Origin: Membranipora membranacea
Taxonomy: Eukaryota > Bryozoa > Gymnolaemata > Cheilostomatida > Membraniporidae
Direction of reading: 5' to 3'
NCBI GenBank assembly: GCA_914767715.1
Contig: OU612066.1
Coordinates: 22,232,283-22,296,282, forward strand
Length of the DNA: 64,000 nt
Shown: positions 1 to 13,580 of the stretch, one piece after another
How positions within the stretch are numbered: position 1 is the stretch's first letter
Layout: each line of letters begins with the position of its first letter
Notes under the pieces: model-generated
The model's database searches: none
What the model saw: the letters and a program-made list of their open reading frames with translations, nothing else
What the model was told of the DNA's origin: nothing
Program-made: the position numbers and the translations under genes

Positions 1-474
1 TAATTCAAGTTGTTGTGTTATTCCACACAAGTTAACAAGATCATTCTATTGCTCATGAGAAGCACAATAATCAACAATTTCCCATCTCTTTCACATAACT
101 ACTGATGTCCAGAATGAATTGAGGGTAAATTTTGTGGGATGGATGGCAGTATCATGCAGATTGGTAGGCGGTGGGATAGTGCGGGCAGGTGGGTGGGATA
201 GTGCTGGGTGGATGGGTGGTATAGTGCAGGTTGGAATGAAAGAGAGGTTGTGATAGATAGTCGGCAGGATAATTGTCAGTGGGATGGTTGGTGAGATGGT
301 ACAAGCAGGATGTGTTGTGGGATGGTTCGAGTGGGGTTGGTGGTGGGATAGTACTGGCTATATTGGTGGGAGAATATGATTCCACAAATGTCGCATAGTT
401 ATTTTAATTTCAACATTAATCAACTCGGTAATCTATTTGGTATGGCCTAATGCGTAGGATATTTGGATTTGCAA
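1..474 (+). repeat. Intron of TRIM copy 1 with degenerate G-rich repeats
   Basis: This stretch aligns with the RING-to-B-box intron of the TRIM copies at 39.6-39.97 kb and 54.7-55.09 kb: the stretch near 80-113 ending in tgtccag recurs in all. Between about 136 and 365 it is an irregular array of G-rich units built around 'gtgggatagtgc', expanded relative to the other copies. The RING exon of copy 1 should lie to the left of the window. No coding sequence is supported here. Confidence 0.6.
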
Positions 475-3400
475 AAACAAGTTCAAAGTGGTGATAGACA
501 ATCTTCCCTCAGCCTTAGAGAATGTTCATCCAGCTACATTCTGTGAGCCGTGTGAGAAAAGTGGAAAACTCAAGATGACCGCCAACACTTACTGTCTGAC
601 CTGTGAACATAAGTTCTGTGCTGCTCATCAGAGGGTAAATACTAATCAATAATCTGTGTATCAATGTCTTTTATAAAGTTTAAAGAAAGTTTTTCGCGAT
701 ATCAGCGATAGCTGTGGAGTGTGTTATATAAATATTCTGACCTGTGAACATAAGTACTGCGCTGCTCATCAGAAGGTTAATAGCAATCCAGAACATGTCT
801 CTGTGTGTCTGTTAAACAATTTTGAGAACTACTTTTGTAATTTGAACAGAATTATCAGCGAAAGCTATGAAGTATGGTATATATATACATATTTATATAT
901 AATTATTCATTGATATAAAATAACTTTATGGTGATAGCTAAGTGTGAGGGCAGGAAGAGAACTTTACTCTATGTCTCCGTTTCGGTTTTGATTACTTTTG
1001 TCTTTACAGCTTCACATTGAGCTAAACTGGCACCATGAGATTCAAAATACAAAGGAGTACATGAGATCAACCTCAACAGTAGACCGACAGAAGTTTTGCC
1101 AGACTCACAAAGATCAAGTCATCGGTTTCGGTTGCTCAAAGTGTGCAAAGGCTTACTGTTTTGAGTGTGTGTCCTCTGTTGGCCTCTGCCAAAATGGTGA
1201 GTGGCATTTCCAGTAACAGAGGTAGTATGAGTTCCATTTTATTGTAATTGCAGTCTCGATAACCTGATCAAAAATTTGTTCTCTCTCTGAAACTGAGGAG
1301 CCAACTCCTGACATCATAATTAACATTTCACCTATCGGGGCCTCCACAGGAGGTGGGTCTCTTAATTAAAAGAATAGAATGCAAAATTATTTTCTATTTG
1401 TCCCTTGTTCAGTAAGTATGCCCTGCTAGTGATCTTGTTCCCGACGTGTTCACACCCTTGGCAATACCCTTGACCGCATGTTCCTACTACTTCAAAATAC
1501 ACTCCTGCAATTTTATAAAGGTATGATCATCACATTGAAATTTACTCATAATGTTAAATATTCCATCAATCTTATCACGCACCATCGATTATCAGATTAG
1601 ACCAGCTTGTTGGATGCCATATACCAAATCTGATAGATTTGAGTTTTCTTATTACCCTCTAGGTTCTAACCACAAGCTCATGTCTCTAAAAGAGTTCTCA
1701 GCTGAGGTGAAGAGATTACTGGAGCCTAAGAAGAAGGAATGTGGAGAGTTGTTTAATAAATGGTCAGCTGTGATGGAGGAGGCAGCGGTCACTCTGTCTA
1801 ACTGGGATACAGAAACTAAGAAAGGAGTCAAACTTATTGATGAAATAGAGGAGAAACAGGTATTGTGATCATGCAGATAAATCTCATACATAAACTGATG
1901 GCGCTTATTTTTTCACCAAGCTGTTATACCGAATTATTCAGGATGTTCAAAAGTTTAAACACAACAGCAAAACATTTATAATCTGAGTGAGCGTGAAAAA
2001 TGATTTTTTCTGCCTCATTTGTGTTTTTTTAGGACTGGATAACACTGTAGAACCATTCCGTGGTCAAATTGTGCTGTTAGCAGCCTTTACATGTCTACTT
2101 AATCTCTTTCTTTTATAGATAAAAGCTATCAGAGAGAAATATGGAAAATTGAAGGAGGAGTATATCACAAACAGAAGCAGCACAAAAGATAAGCTAACAG
2201 AATATATAGAGAAGGATGCTGGACTAAAACTCACTGAGTTTCATGAACAGATTAAAATTTTACGGTCTGATCTATCTAAACAACACTGTGTAAGTAAATT
2301 CAATTTCAATATGATGGAAAAATCATAAATGGAGCCAAACAATGAGGCCCCATGACTCTCCTTCTACACCAACAAGCTGCATAGATACTGTAATTGTTGC
2401 TGAAATAAGACATGGGTTCTTTATTTGTAAAACATGGAAAGAAAGAAAATTCATTTACAGTCATTAGTAACTAGAACCGCCCTTTCTGTACTAAAAAATT
2501 GTGGTTGTCCCCTCATTGATATTAAGGAGGCAACTACAAATTTTCTCACATATGCAAAGTAACCTAAAATTTAAGCACAATATTGTCATACGCAGTGAAT
2601 GATTCAATTAAGGTGTATAACCTGACATTAGATATCAGATAACCTTAAAATTCTCACCTTAACACATTCGTCAATGATTTTAACCGATTGGGATATTTGA
2701 ATACCAGACTCCGAGTATTTGAGTTATTGAGTGTGAGTGTGGTTACTACAATCATTTACATATTGCTTCCCTTTCCTATCATACAGGTTGACCTGCTGCA
2801 AACAAAGAAGGATTTGGAATCTAAACTAGATGATATGGCTAATGATGATGGATTCCAAGCTCCTGTGGTGGGAAACCAGCAACTGATCCAGACCAATGGT
2901 GTGCCTCTAATTTTCCTAGTGCGAGCCTCGCCATACAATGTGCAAGCGCTACAAAGCAACAGTTTCATAAAAACGTTCTGTAAGATTATATTTTTAGTGG
3001 AAATGTAGGCCCTTCTAGCTGTAAAACAAACCTGTCAGTAATGTGTAATTGAATAATCCTAAAAACGGTAAAAATGCTTCTTGCCTATAGACATATCATC
3101 ATAATTAATCACTTGGTTAGATGATATAGTTCTAGTGATTGCTGGATTTGTTGTAATTCTGGTGCATCAACACAACATGTAATATAAGTGATCAGTCATT
3201 TACTGTGTTTCAGATTCTGACACCACAGATATAAACGCTGCTCTGGTACCAACAGACGACTTTGTGATTGGTGATGACCTAATGAGAAGTAGAAAACCTC
3301 CGACCTCGATACGGCTGGTGAAGCAGCTGGCAGCAAATAATCGTAGCCTCACGTCATGTAGTTATAAAGGTGTGACTTATGTAGGTCTAAGCAGAGGCTC

Positions 3401-4310
3401 AATCAACAGAATAGATGAAGCTGGTAACAAGACAACAGACTTCATCAAACTTCCCACTCACATCATCACCATAAGAGCTCATCAGGATCGACTCTACATT
3501 CTCATGTACGGACAACCTTACAAGATCTATGTGTATGATTTGAATGGTCAACAGATCACCTCCTGGGATCACTCAGACAGCACTGGCAGTTACTGTGGGA
3601 ACAAACTGTGCATTGTAAGAAACCAGATTTTTGCTGCTGATGCCACCAATAAGAGAATTACTAACTATAATCTCAACGGGAAAGTGATGAGACAGATTCC
3701 ATGTCCTAAGATCCCAACCAACACCGGCATATCCATGTGTTCAGCAGGAGAAGACTCTGTCATCATCACCACAAGCTCACCTGCTCAGGTCTTCAAATTC
3801 AACATCAGCACAGAGACAGTACTCTGGACAACAAGCCTCACAGCAGGATCATTATCTGTAGCCTGCAGTAATGATGTAGTACTGGTCAGTGGAAATGGAT
3901 ACTACGGCAGTAAGAGAGGTGTATGGATAAAAGTTCTAAATACAGCGACTGGTAAGAACTTTACTCGTAAAATTATATTATATACATGTAGGTCTTCCAT
4001 ACAACAATAGAGTACTACAAAGTCCTGGTTAAATTAGTTTAGGGATTAGGGGATCAGTACCCTCATCGAAGCAACCAAACCACCAGTCAAATGTACGGAT
4101 TTTGTTACCTTGTTCTGTGCGGTCTAATGCATGCGTATACTTTCTTATCCTCTATTGCAAATTTCAGGTGAACACATAACAGAATTTAACGATCAAGAAG
4201 GAGTAAAGACTGTAGTGTATGATTTATGGACAGAGAATAACAGACTGCTGGTACCCAGCTTTCATCAGAGCTCTGTGCTGTGTTATGAACTACTCTATGA
4301 TAATGTTTAG
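475..4310 (+). pseudogene. TRIM-type RING/B-box/NHL-like gene, copy 1 (5' end outside window, damaged)
   Basis: Seven exons can be placed by comparison with the intact copy 4: 475-634 (B-box 1, CxxC-x12-CxxC-x4-CxxH), 1010-1196 (B-box 2-like, CxxH..CxxC..CxxC, without the usual final His pair), 1663-1859 and 2119-2289 (helical, charged, coiled coil), 2787-2898, 3214-3951 (beta-propeller with NHL-like repeats) and 4168-4310 (last blade, stop TAG 4308-4310). All these exons are open and phase-compatible. A poly(A) signal AATAAA is at 4396. The family is expected to be a cytoplasmic E3 ubiquitin ligase that binds a ligand through the propeller. Oddity: the acceptor before the first exon reads gcaa where the others read gcag or gtag, so that exon may not be spliced in, and nearby AGs give the wrong frame. 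The RING exon is not in view. It could still make a shorter protein, so the pseudogene call is an inference. Confidence 0.8.
737..775 (+). repeat. Partial duplicate of the B-box 1 exon end
   Basis: These 39 bases repeat the last part of the 475-634 exon (ctgacctgtgaacataag and onward), followed by gttaat where the true exon has gtaaat. The offset is 141 bp, so the exon end and intron start were tandemly duplicated and then diverged. The same intron in copies 3 and 4 lacks this second copy. It has no acceptor of its own and is probably not an exon. Confidence 0.7.
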
Positions 4311-7300
4311 TTTTCAGTAACTTTATATAGGCGGCGAACTTATATATAAATTATGATTCACCCAAAACCATTGCCCATTTGATGATCACATTTCCAATAA
4401 ACAAAATTTAGTTTTAGATATTTTGAGGTCAACCTTATCACCATAAGGCTCACCACCATCAAGGCCGATAAACTTTATACTTTATAGAGTTCAAACCAAA
4501 TTACATCATTAACCATTACAACAAACTATTGGCAGCTGATTGCATTGTTTACAAAAGTGTTACGCAAACATTTCTCCGCCTATTTATTACATTCCTTTTA
4601 CAGTAATTTCCAAAGCTTTCCAGCTAAAATTTGTTTTAAAAGATTTATGTATTTACGCCTGTAATCAACAAGACCCAAATACTGACCTTAGCAGGGAGAG
4701 GGGAATTCAATTTTTACTGGACTGAGCCCCTATTGATAGCTTCTAACCTATTTAATTTCCACCATAAGTAAGCTATTTACTCTATGATTTATTTCCATTT
4801 CACACAAAAAATACAGATTTAAACTTATTTAATTTCAACTGCATAAGCAAGTATTTCCGGCGCAACAGTAATGTCCCCCAAAGTCCACATGTTCTGAGAT
4901 GGTACTGCAATTGTAACTAGCAGTGGACAAAAGATAGAGATACTTTGAAGTCATCAAGCACTTTTGAATCCAGCTTGAATATACATGTTAAGGCTTTCCG
5001 GCGAGTCAACCTAAACGCAAGCGCTACAGTCAGGATGGAGAACATCATTACAGTTAAAATAAGCAGTACTGTGTTTTTAGTAAAACACGCATTATAATAA
5101 CAACATGGCAACTTTGGGAACAGGACGTTTTCCAGAGCACCATGCTGATAGATACAATAAAATATTTTATGCATTGATGCCCGAACGGCGTCGACAAGAG
5201 AGGTAGTGGTTTCAAGACAGATTGACAAACTTCCTTACTAAATGTGAGATCATGGATAAACTCTCTCCGCAGACTGTTTAAACACTTTGAACAAGGTGAA
5301 TAACTCATGCTCAAGATCAGTTCTTAGAGCTTCTCTTAGGTGCCATGAGCTAGTTTCAGATTATGAAGAACTTACTGTGAACACTTGCGACTAGAAACTA
5401 ACGTAGCAGCAGCAGCACGAGCACAGGAGGCGGCAAGAGCCGATGACAGACGATCACTTTCCGTTAGTGACTTTCTCTGGTATAATTTGCTGTTGCTAAG
5501 CCTGCTACTGTTTCATACTAAATTGTACCACAGTCATTGGGTTCACATATTCTTTGAAAATATGAACATTTGTCGAGAAAAGGGATCTTTACATACGACA
5601 ACTACCCTCTGCTTTAGCTGTGCACCGGGCTTTGCATATGTCCCTGATTGTTCCTTAGGTGTCTTATTATCCTCTGTGGAAAACTACCGTGGAAAATTTG
5701 TGATGCTGGACACAGATGTTAACTCATCCATGTAAGCAAATCTTGTTGCATATTTTGGCATAAGATACTTCATTCATAGTTCAGGCTGAGAAACGGTGAC
5801 GGTCCTCTTCTTGTAGTATCTTCATGGGAAGGACTATTCAGTGGTTTATTCTCCTTTGATGCAATGCCAATAGGCTTAACCCGGAGCTGGCGTCAGCGAC
5901 ATTACCGCTTTGTGGTGGCTGATAAATCTGATCGATCTGTGTAAGATCTCCCGGGTGACTCAACGTCTTTATTGAAAATGGAGTCAATCACTGGGTCAGA
6001 AAACTCCACTCAGAGGTGGTTCAGGGGGGTCTTTCAATGAGAAAGAGCGATCCTTTACTAAAGCAAGTTATCGCTATCACATCGCTCCAAAATTATCACT
6101 CACTTGGTCTTTCAATTAGACGAAAATCGCTCTGAAATCGCTCACTCAGAATGTACATAGTTCCATCAAGTGAGTGAGCGATCTGAAAGCGAGAGCCTAG
6201 CAGGTATCACTCACTCAGGGAGTGAGCGATCAGATTGTGATTTTGGCTCTTTTTAATTGAAATACTGACTGACTAAAACATCTATTGCCCACTCAGACGG
6301 TCTCTGGAAAGCGATTAATAAAAACCTTCACAGGTAATATTTGCTTGTTGTACAATTGAGAGTTGTCTCCTTATTAATTATTTTGAGACAACTCTAAACA
6401 GGAAATGCATGATCGGCCATTTTGGTACTTATGCAGACAACATGCCATTTGATTCCATCCAAGGGTAAACTATGCCCTTGTTCCATCTGCCTAAGCTGCT
6501 TTCTTTTAGAATTGTTCAATTCTTTAAACAAATGTCTGTATGAGTTTATTAATAAGTGAGAACATGAAAACAGCTGCAACCAATTAACTAACCTTCATTG
6601 CTGAAGCTTCTGGACCTGGTACTCGTTGACTCAACTATACTCTGAGAGTGGATGTTTGTAATAGTAGAGACTTGCCCTGCTATTAATTATTTAATTATTA
6701 TGGGCCTAGAGAATTCTCCCTGTTGGAGAAGATACAATTCATAGATAGAAAAGATAAGCATCTGCAGTTACAAGGATGTTAACTTTGCCAAAACCAATGT
6801 ACATATTGATCCATGGCCATTGGTTTTGTCGAAGTACACATGCTTTTATTTTACTTCTAGTCAACTTGTTGGCTCAAATCAGTTGAGAGCCAACGGATTG
6901 ACAGTCACATTGGGTGACATGCTTGCAACTCTAGTGTCTAGATTAAGATATATATATGCCTATGTTATGGGGGGGGGGAGGTCGAAGTGTTTGAACATGT
7001 ACATTGGTTGGCAACGTAAACAACATGCTTGTTACTTTAGACGCAATTGACGAGGTGATCCAACTTCGAATTATGTAAACTATACCTCCCTTAATTAGTA
7101 GTGGCCCAGGGGGGTTCTTCCAATTAAAACAGCAATTCACCATCAGTGAGTGCCCGATTCGAGAATGAGACTCCTTGCAGGTCAGACTCACTCCAAGAGT
7201 GTTCAATGGAATAATGATTTTTGCTCTTTTTAATTAATTAAACCTGTCCTGCTTGTGTGGATCCCTGTCCATGATTGGATACGTGAGTTTGTGTGTGTTT
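4311..7300. other. Duplicated spacer downstream of TRIM copy 1
   Basis: This stretch aligns in patches with 43.67-45.06 kb and 58.77-61.2 kb, so it belongs to the duplicated unit. A minus-strand frame at 4917-5228 has a hydrophobic segment (about TVLLILTVMMFSILTVALAF), but copies 3 and 4 carry a 2-bp insertion just after it that destroys the frame. Plus-strand frames at 5385-5735 and 5785-5945 are also not conserved in frame. No gene is supported. Small hairpin repeats inside it are listed separately. Confidence 0.55.
6029..6262. mobile_element. Possible MITE with imperfect terminal inverted repeats
   Basis: The left end (tttcaatgagaaagagcga) and the reverse of the right end (tttcaattaaaaagagcca) match imperfectly, and the interior is full of short ctcactcactc / gagtgagcgatc inverted motifs. 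A shorter relative seems present at 7110-7235. The spacer copy at 60.0 kb lacks it. No clear target duplication was seen. Confidence 0.4.
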
Positions 7301-8415
7301 CACTAAAAATAAACTGTGAAAAAATGTTCTATAAAACAAATATGTTTGCCGCTTGGCTTCACCGCAACTGTATACTGACAAGTCATTCTCTGAGCGGCTC
7401 TTGCGAAACTAATTTCTGATTAAAACAAAATAAAGTACAGTTGTAAAATACCCTTTACCAGTGGCTCCTACATATTGTAGCAGCGGATGGATTGTGTAGA
7501 TCCACAAATGAGTGTAGCAAAAGTAGAGAACTGAGGCTAGCATAAAAACTTTGCCTGCCATTGTCCTCATTTGTTCGCCAAACAAAAGACCTTTTGTTAT
7601 ACAACTCTCATAGGTGTCATGGGACATGTCTCCCAGATATCGGCCCCCAGGGCCTATCCAACATACTACAGCATAACTGTGCTTTATTTTGTAATGATGG
7701 AAATATGCTATTTTTGATCCCTTTTAGACTCTTGAACTAAACTCAGTAAATATATAATTGACGCTTAACGTTTTAGAATAATATCCATCTCATATTGAAG
7801 CCGAAATTCCGATGGATGATATTATTTTATTGGGATAAAAATCTCAAATTTTTTGTTAAATTGATCAACTTTCAGTTACGCTAACATCTTGTGCGTTTGT
7901 GGTTACCTGGTGGTTTCTTCTTCCCTGAATATGGTAAGAGATTGAAAGCGAAAGAAAATGCATGGTGACCCTGACTCTGAGTTTCCTATGATATTTTGTA
8001 GTTGATGTAATTTTGAGCTCTACTTCTGCCTCTATCCATCAAACATGTAGGGATAAATCCCAAATTATCTGATAAACTCTCCGCTAAATAACCTTGTAGC
8101 CATCTGTTAAAGAAAACTAACATTAAGCAGAAGTACAGTAGTTTGGTTCAATGTAAAGCACAAAGTACAGTGAAGATGCCCGTTGTGTCCTACTGAACAA
8201 TTCTCCCTAAAGCTGTTAAATCTAAGGCTAAATGATACACACTGGTCGCTTACACTACTAGAATAAGGATCTCTTTTTGCGAAATATTGTGTTGACAATG
8301 TTGCATTTAGTTTGTTCTCTTTCTGCTAGTGAGCCGGCTGCAACTTGATAATCCAAACGCAGGGCAATTGGATCATGTTTGATCTGAATGGCTTGTTCGC
8401 TGAATGGTATTGCAG
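7301..8415. other. Intergenic, no gene recognised
   Basis: No convincing coding exon was found. From about 8130 onward the sequence aligns with 28.33-28.60 kb, the flank of the related exon in unit 2, so this is the left part of a duplicated block. Minus-strand frames at 7409-7627 and 8107-8298 have no paralogous support. Confidence 0.5.
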
Positions 8416-8591
8416 GTCACCAAGCTCCTATCCTAGTATCAGCTGTGAATCTTGCTCTTGATGAGATGACAACTCCCGCATATCAGCCTGGTGTAATGGC
8501 TAACGCAGCATCGCCGCCTGTCAGTATACTTAAAACTCCCAAAGCTGTCGGTATCAATAGAGATAGCTTATGTCTCCCAACATCAACACAG
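8416..8591 (+). pseudogene. Orphan exon related to the linker exon of the SAP-like gene
   Basis: The sequence lies between tgcag and gtagat splice signals and reads in the same phase as the exon at 28606-28751. Both share the block PVSILKTPKAVG, and this copy has 10 extra codons. In unit 2 two further exons follow that carry a SAP-like helix pair. Here they are missing: the sequence jumps at about 8690 to what corresponds to 30.2 kb. The exon is therefore probably a relic of a deleted gene. No upstream partner exon was recognised. Confidence 0.6.
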
Positions 8592-9773
8592 GTAGATGTA
8601 AGTCTGATGCCTACGTGTTTGTTTGAATCATGTAGGTTTGATAAGGATAAGAAATGTCCAATATGTCTGACTTTTAGTTTTTGTAAATTCAGCGGAGAAG
8701 GTTAAAAGGGTTTGAATGGTCAGGGTGTGTTGGTTGATCATCTCACCTAATGATTGTTACCCACCTTTGGTGAATGTAGTGGAGGTGTCGGTGATCATGT
8801 CTATATCTATCCAAGTTTGATCAGGGAGTACGGAATATACTCTCTCTGGTTTATATAATCAGGTTACAAGACACTAAAGTAATATATAGTTCCCAAAATT
8901 CCCTAATTTCATCTATTCTAGGTATCATTTCAACCCCGAATCACCCCAAAACAAAGCTTTATTGCAAACTTAGGGTAGTCAGCTGACTAGAAAACTATTT
9001 GGTACTGCAATCAGTTCGAGATGTGATTGCCAAATACCCAGCTTCTATGATGTATGCTTATCACATCATGTATATTGTCCAGCTTCCTCATGCAATGATG
9101 TGTGCAATATGAAATGGGCTAGGGGATTCAAGTATAGTTCTTATCCATAGCAGAAAAGTTGAGTACAAAAGTCCTCTGAACTGATCATTTGTTATGATTG
9201 ATAATCATTCTATTTTTCAGAAAACAGAAGCAGAAGGATAATCTAATATTGTGTGCAAAGCCTCTGTCTGACCTGTAGGGATTTTAACAACATGACAGAA
9301 GCAGAAATTTTGCGATTCATCATGGCGAGTTAACTCCAAATTATACACACCACAGGATACAATGAAGATTTTTCTGCTCGTTGCGGAATCATTTCTATTC
9401 TCGGATTATAAGACAGCTCCAGTATGGATTATTCATCTAGATAATACAGTTATACTGTAACAATAGGAGTATATGAATAGCGGATGTACTTAGTAGCTGA
9501 TAAATCATGAGCTCTATATGACTCATCTCCGAAAGATACGAAAATCGGGACATTATTGATGTATAAGATCAGTCTGGAATCATTTCTACTCTTCGATCAT
9601 GTGGCTGCTCCTGTATGGATTATTCTTCAAGATTTTTCAGCTGTATCGGATTAACAAAAGATAACACTTTACCCAGACCTCTATATCAGTACACCCGCAC
9701 AGCTATGGTGAGTTTTGGTTTCGACCCCTCCTACTTTCAATACAAAATAGGTTAATTAGCTTTCTAAAAATTT
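8592..9773. other. Duplicated flank with ~60-bp pattern repeats
   Basis: 8690-8870 aligns with 30.2-30.4 kb. A pattern containing 'gtatggattattc' occurs at about 9394-9460 and 9584-9650, and the same pattern recurs at about 31.0-31.07 and 31.14-31.21 kb. It lies just beyond the poly(A) signals of the minus-strand acidic genes. No open coding exon was found. Confidence 0.5.
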
Positions 9774-12700
9774 TTTATTGGAACAGTAAAACACATGCAA
9801 CAAAATGACTGAAGCTGTAAAATGCAAAAACAGGGTATGCATCTGAGTGTTGATATTGGTAAGAAAATTTTCGCCAACATAGCCATGAAGTTATAATGGA
9901 AAGAAGCAATAAATATTTCATAAGAAAACTAAACCAAAACTGGATCGTGGGCACAAAATAGCCTGTGTGCCAGTATGAGTGAAAATATTATAATCAATAC
10001 GGGGAAACACTATGAGATAATCCTGTGGAGAGCATTTCTCATGAAAGTCTGTACATTCTTAAAACATTCGGTAACTCGTCTCTTTATACCATGCTGAGCT
10101 CTGCGCTTAGCCAATAACTTGGTAGTAGCCTGAGAGCGTTTCTCACAGAGTCGTAATTTATCACTAGATGTATCACACGGTATTTGAGATATTTCATGCT
10201 GCACACATGTAGCTGGATCAGGTTTTATTTCCTCATCGGTTTCACACATAATCTCTACTGAATCTGAAATCAAGTAAAGCATTTCTCAAAGTTTGCCCTC
10301 CATCACTACTGTACTCCATCAAGAGTTAGCCAGGGGAAGGCAATTTCTAATTTATTCATGATCTGTAATGCTCACCCTTGTAACATCTATATTTGTGAAT
10401 CAATCCTTGACCAATTATAGTATGTTAGTTTATTGATTTCATTACCGCCGCTTCGAAGTTTGAAAATAGAATTATCACTGGATTGGGTCTGTCAGTGTTC
10501 ACGATTAAGCTTCGCAAATGGACACATGTTTTTGTTAGCTTTCTTCCTTGTGACAGAATTTACAAGATCTCATCACATGTGTAAAAGTTTCTCGCTCACC
10601 CTGAGGAACTGTAATTTCACTCTCCGACCCATCTTCAGAATATTCAATTTCAGCTCTGTAAAATTGAATTAAACAAGTTGAACATCACAGTCTTCATTTG
10701 TTGTGGGGAGAGATAGCTCATAATACTGAAGTTTTCCCCTGTTCTGATTTTCAATGTGAATATTGTTCACAGGCATCAGTAATCAGAAGGTGGCTTCATA
10801 GTCGTGATGATGAAAAGGAGGATAAATGGTATCACTGTTTACTACAGATCTTATCTTGTGGTCAGCTCTACAGATCTGAAGTGAATATTAAATAGGGGAA
10901 CAAAATGTATCATAGCCTGGATTCTCCAATGGGATAAGGCAACCATAACAATATTATGAGTGTTGTCCATCAAAGTGCATTGTGGGATGGCTTTTAATAT
11001 CTCTCGGTTTGAAAGTGATTAGCACGCATTGACAAGATATGTGCGGATTTCTTTTGCAAAATGTTCATTGAAACTCACACAAAATGGTCATTTGAGATGG
11101 TCTGATAGAATAGTGTCGAGAGTGATGTCTCTAGTTCGTCCAGCTGTGTCAGTTCATTGGTGAACACCAGGAGACTTAGATTCAGAGGAGTTTCCAATTC
11201 CTCCTCAGGATAACCAAAGCTGTCTTCATACAGAGATGACCTATTCGTCAAATCATTCTCGAAGCTCAGCCAAAGGGATGTTTCGAATACCCCAGGACTA
11301 GAAAATGTCACAAAAATAACCAAATTATATATAGTGATCAAGAGCAGACAAATCAGTTGTCTATTTGTTATCAGTTCCCGTATTTCCATGTGTGTCTTTT
11401 TGCTATTAAGATAGATTCGATTTATTATCACAAAAATAACCAAGTTATATACAGTGGTCAAGAGCAGACAATTAGTATGTTATCGCGATCGCCAAATCTG
11501 TTGCCGATTGTTATCAGTTTTGGGACATTACTTCCAAACATGGTTTTTTGCTGTTTTGATATATTTGATTGAGTTCATGTTTGGAGAGATATGCCTATCA
11601 GAGACAGCCCAAATGATATTACTGTTTGGACGCTAGGTCAGCTCACATCATACTATTAATAATACTTTTATATAAAGAAAAAAATGCAAGCTTTTGCTAG
11701 AAAAAGCAAATTTTTAGGGGTATAACTATAAGTTGTCTTCTTATTGTGAATGTAAAGACAATCCTTAAACTTTCTCATATCAAATTATTTATTGACAACT
11801 GTCATATTCCTATTGGCTGGGGATGAAAGCTTTCACAGTTCTAGTCAGTTGCATGCGGCTTGCTAGTGCACTGATCTATCTGAATTTGGGTCTCAGCTGT
11901 AGTATGATATAAAGAAATAATAAAATAAATACAAGTGACTAGTAGAACATCATTAAATACTCACCTTACATCATGTACCATATTTTGATCAGTCGGGATC
12001 TTTAATGACGAGACTTGATCATTAATTTTAAGAGAATCTTCTACTAAGTGATTGAGGCTGTCGGTGAGCCGTGTAGTAAATAATGTGTCTGTAGTGAACT
12101 CTTCATCGCATGAGAACGGAGACTCAGAGTCCAAGATGTCTGTGAGATCTGAGAATGTAAGAACTAATATGCTACATATCATAAATTGATATTGATGTCC
12201 ATTTTGTAGTTGGAGGTTCTCAATAAAAATTAGCAAGATATCTACATCTCTTGTCATTGATTGATTGATTGATGAGTACTTTATTATCGATCAAAATACA
12301 TTTGCAACAAATGACAATGTATAATAGTGGATCTGATTTGACATAAATCGATAAAAATGACTTCAGTACGTTGTTTAGAAAAAAGATTGAAATAAAACAG
12401 GATTTGTCATGTCATACGGTTCGTTATTTTTCTATTCGGTTGGGTTTCCTCTGCAATCGCTCAGTGAAGAGCTAAACATCGAGTATACTGTTCTACTTTT
12501 CAATGGTTGTATGGTTCATTGGATTCAATACGATTCCATTAATGCAATTGTGAAATGCTTCAGCGTAGCAAAACTATTAACAAAGGCATAGTATTGGATA
12601 AATAACTCGCAAATAACAACATAACAAAAAACACAGTCCCTCAGATAAGGATATTTACCATCAGGGAATTCACACATCTGATCTTAATCCCGGAAACTTG

Positions 12701-13580
12701 CCTCCTCAGGCCCGTATCCTGCATCTGATTCTGAAATCAAATATGTTTTGATAAGTTTCTAATAAAATTGATTAGTAATCATATATGGTTGAACTTATTG
12801 TATCGATGGCGATAAACCATGTCCAAGCGAGGGGTTAGAGACTCCTTGGTCTGAGCTTCTATCAATGTCTACATAACAGCTGCTTTGGTATAGGATTTTG
12901 CCCTGCGTTGAAAACACCATGTTAGGAAAGGGTCAGTGACAAGATCAGCTGCTTCAATGATCCGTATCATCATCACGACAATAATGTGTTTTTGAAATTT
13001 AGACTCACCTTTCTGGCTTTTGCAGATAACTGCATCCTCTAACTCACTCACATCCTGCTGCTGGCCCTTGTGATCATCATCGATATCACTCCACAACCTT
13101 GTGCTAACTACCTCACTACTACAATGATTGAAATGTGTGATGTGTTATTTAACTCTCACTGATAAAGTCACCTAGTAGTGTCACTACAGCTTGTACTACT
13201 TTCTCATTGTGTCGTTGTGCACTCAGAAGGCAGCGATTGCATCATCTTTGAAAGCGTAACGCTGCTGATGACACATCATCTTTGGTTAAAATCTGATGGA
13301 TTTTTTTGGAGTTCACAGACAGGGCATAAATATATCATTTTTTGATAAATGTGCGCTGGTGAATAATCTAAATAGTTAAAGCTTTCCCCTAGCCCAAACG
13401 AATTCAGGCCAAATCCCAAATATAAATGTATAATCGTAAACCATTACAAAAGAGTTGACAACTTGCCCACTATCAATTTAATAACATCAGTAATGAGAAT
13501 AACAAGTACACTTACATGGCAGTTCTGTACATTTCTTTTTGTTGATATTATTCGTTATATGAACAGAAGTTCCCGTAGAT
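9774..13580 (-). pseudogene. Acidic orphan protein gene, copy A (broken)
   Basis: Minus-strand exons are recognised by comparison with the intact copy B: E2 13118-13009, E3 12730-12659, E4 12148-11965, E5 11297-11079, E7 10655-10600 and E8 10263-10010 (stop at 10012-10010). The poly(A) signal on the minus strand is at 9779-9774. Damage: the first exon (around 13575-13516) has no ATG and an in-frame TAA where copy B has Tyr; E3 has an in-frame TAA (12686-12684); E6 is not found. E5 is longer than in copy B by 22 codons, as in copy C. The C-terminal exon still encodes a Lys/Arg-rich helix (HGIKRRVTECFKNVQTF and onward). No known family was recognised. Confidence 0.75.
12252..12310 (-). repeat. 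Possible LINE 3'-tail fragment
   Basis: A (ATTG)n run is followed by agtactttatt; read on the minus strand this is AATAAAGTACTCATCAATC with a short tandem tail, the form seen at the 3' ends of some non-LTR retrotransposons. It lies in intron 3 of acidic copy A. The evidence is only the tail. Confidence 0.3.

Noticed and set aside
1153-1347. Minus-strand frame (MEAPIGEMLIMMSG...) also present at 40526-40720 and 55621-55815
   Set aside because: It overlaps the B-box 2 exon and adjoining intron; its conservation is explained by recent duplication of the whole gene.
4917-5314. Minus-strand frame with a hydrophobic segment
   Set aside because: Copies at 44.4 and 59.5 kb have a 2-bp insertion right after the segment, so the frame is not conserved.
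5385-5945. Plus-strand frames that could be a two-exon gene
   Set aside because: The aligned spacers of units 3 and 4 show indels out of frame and no shared protein.
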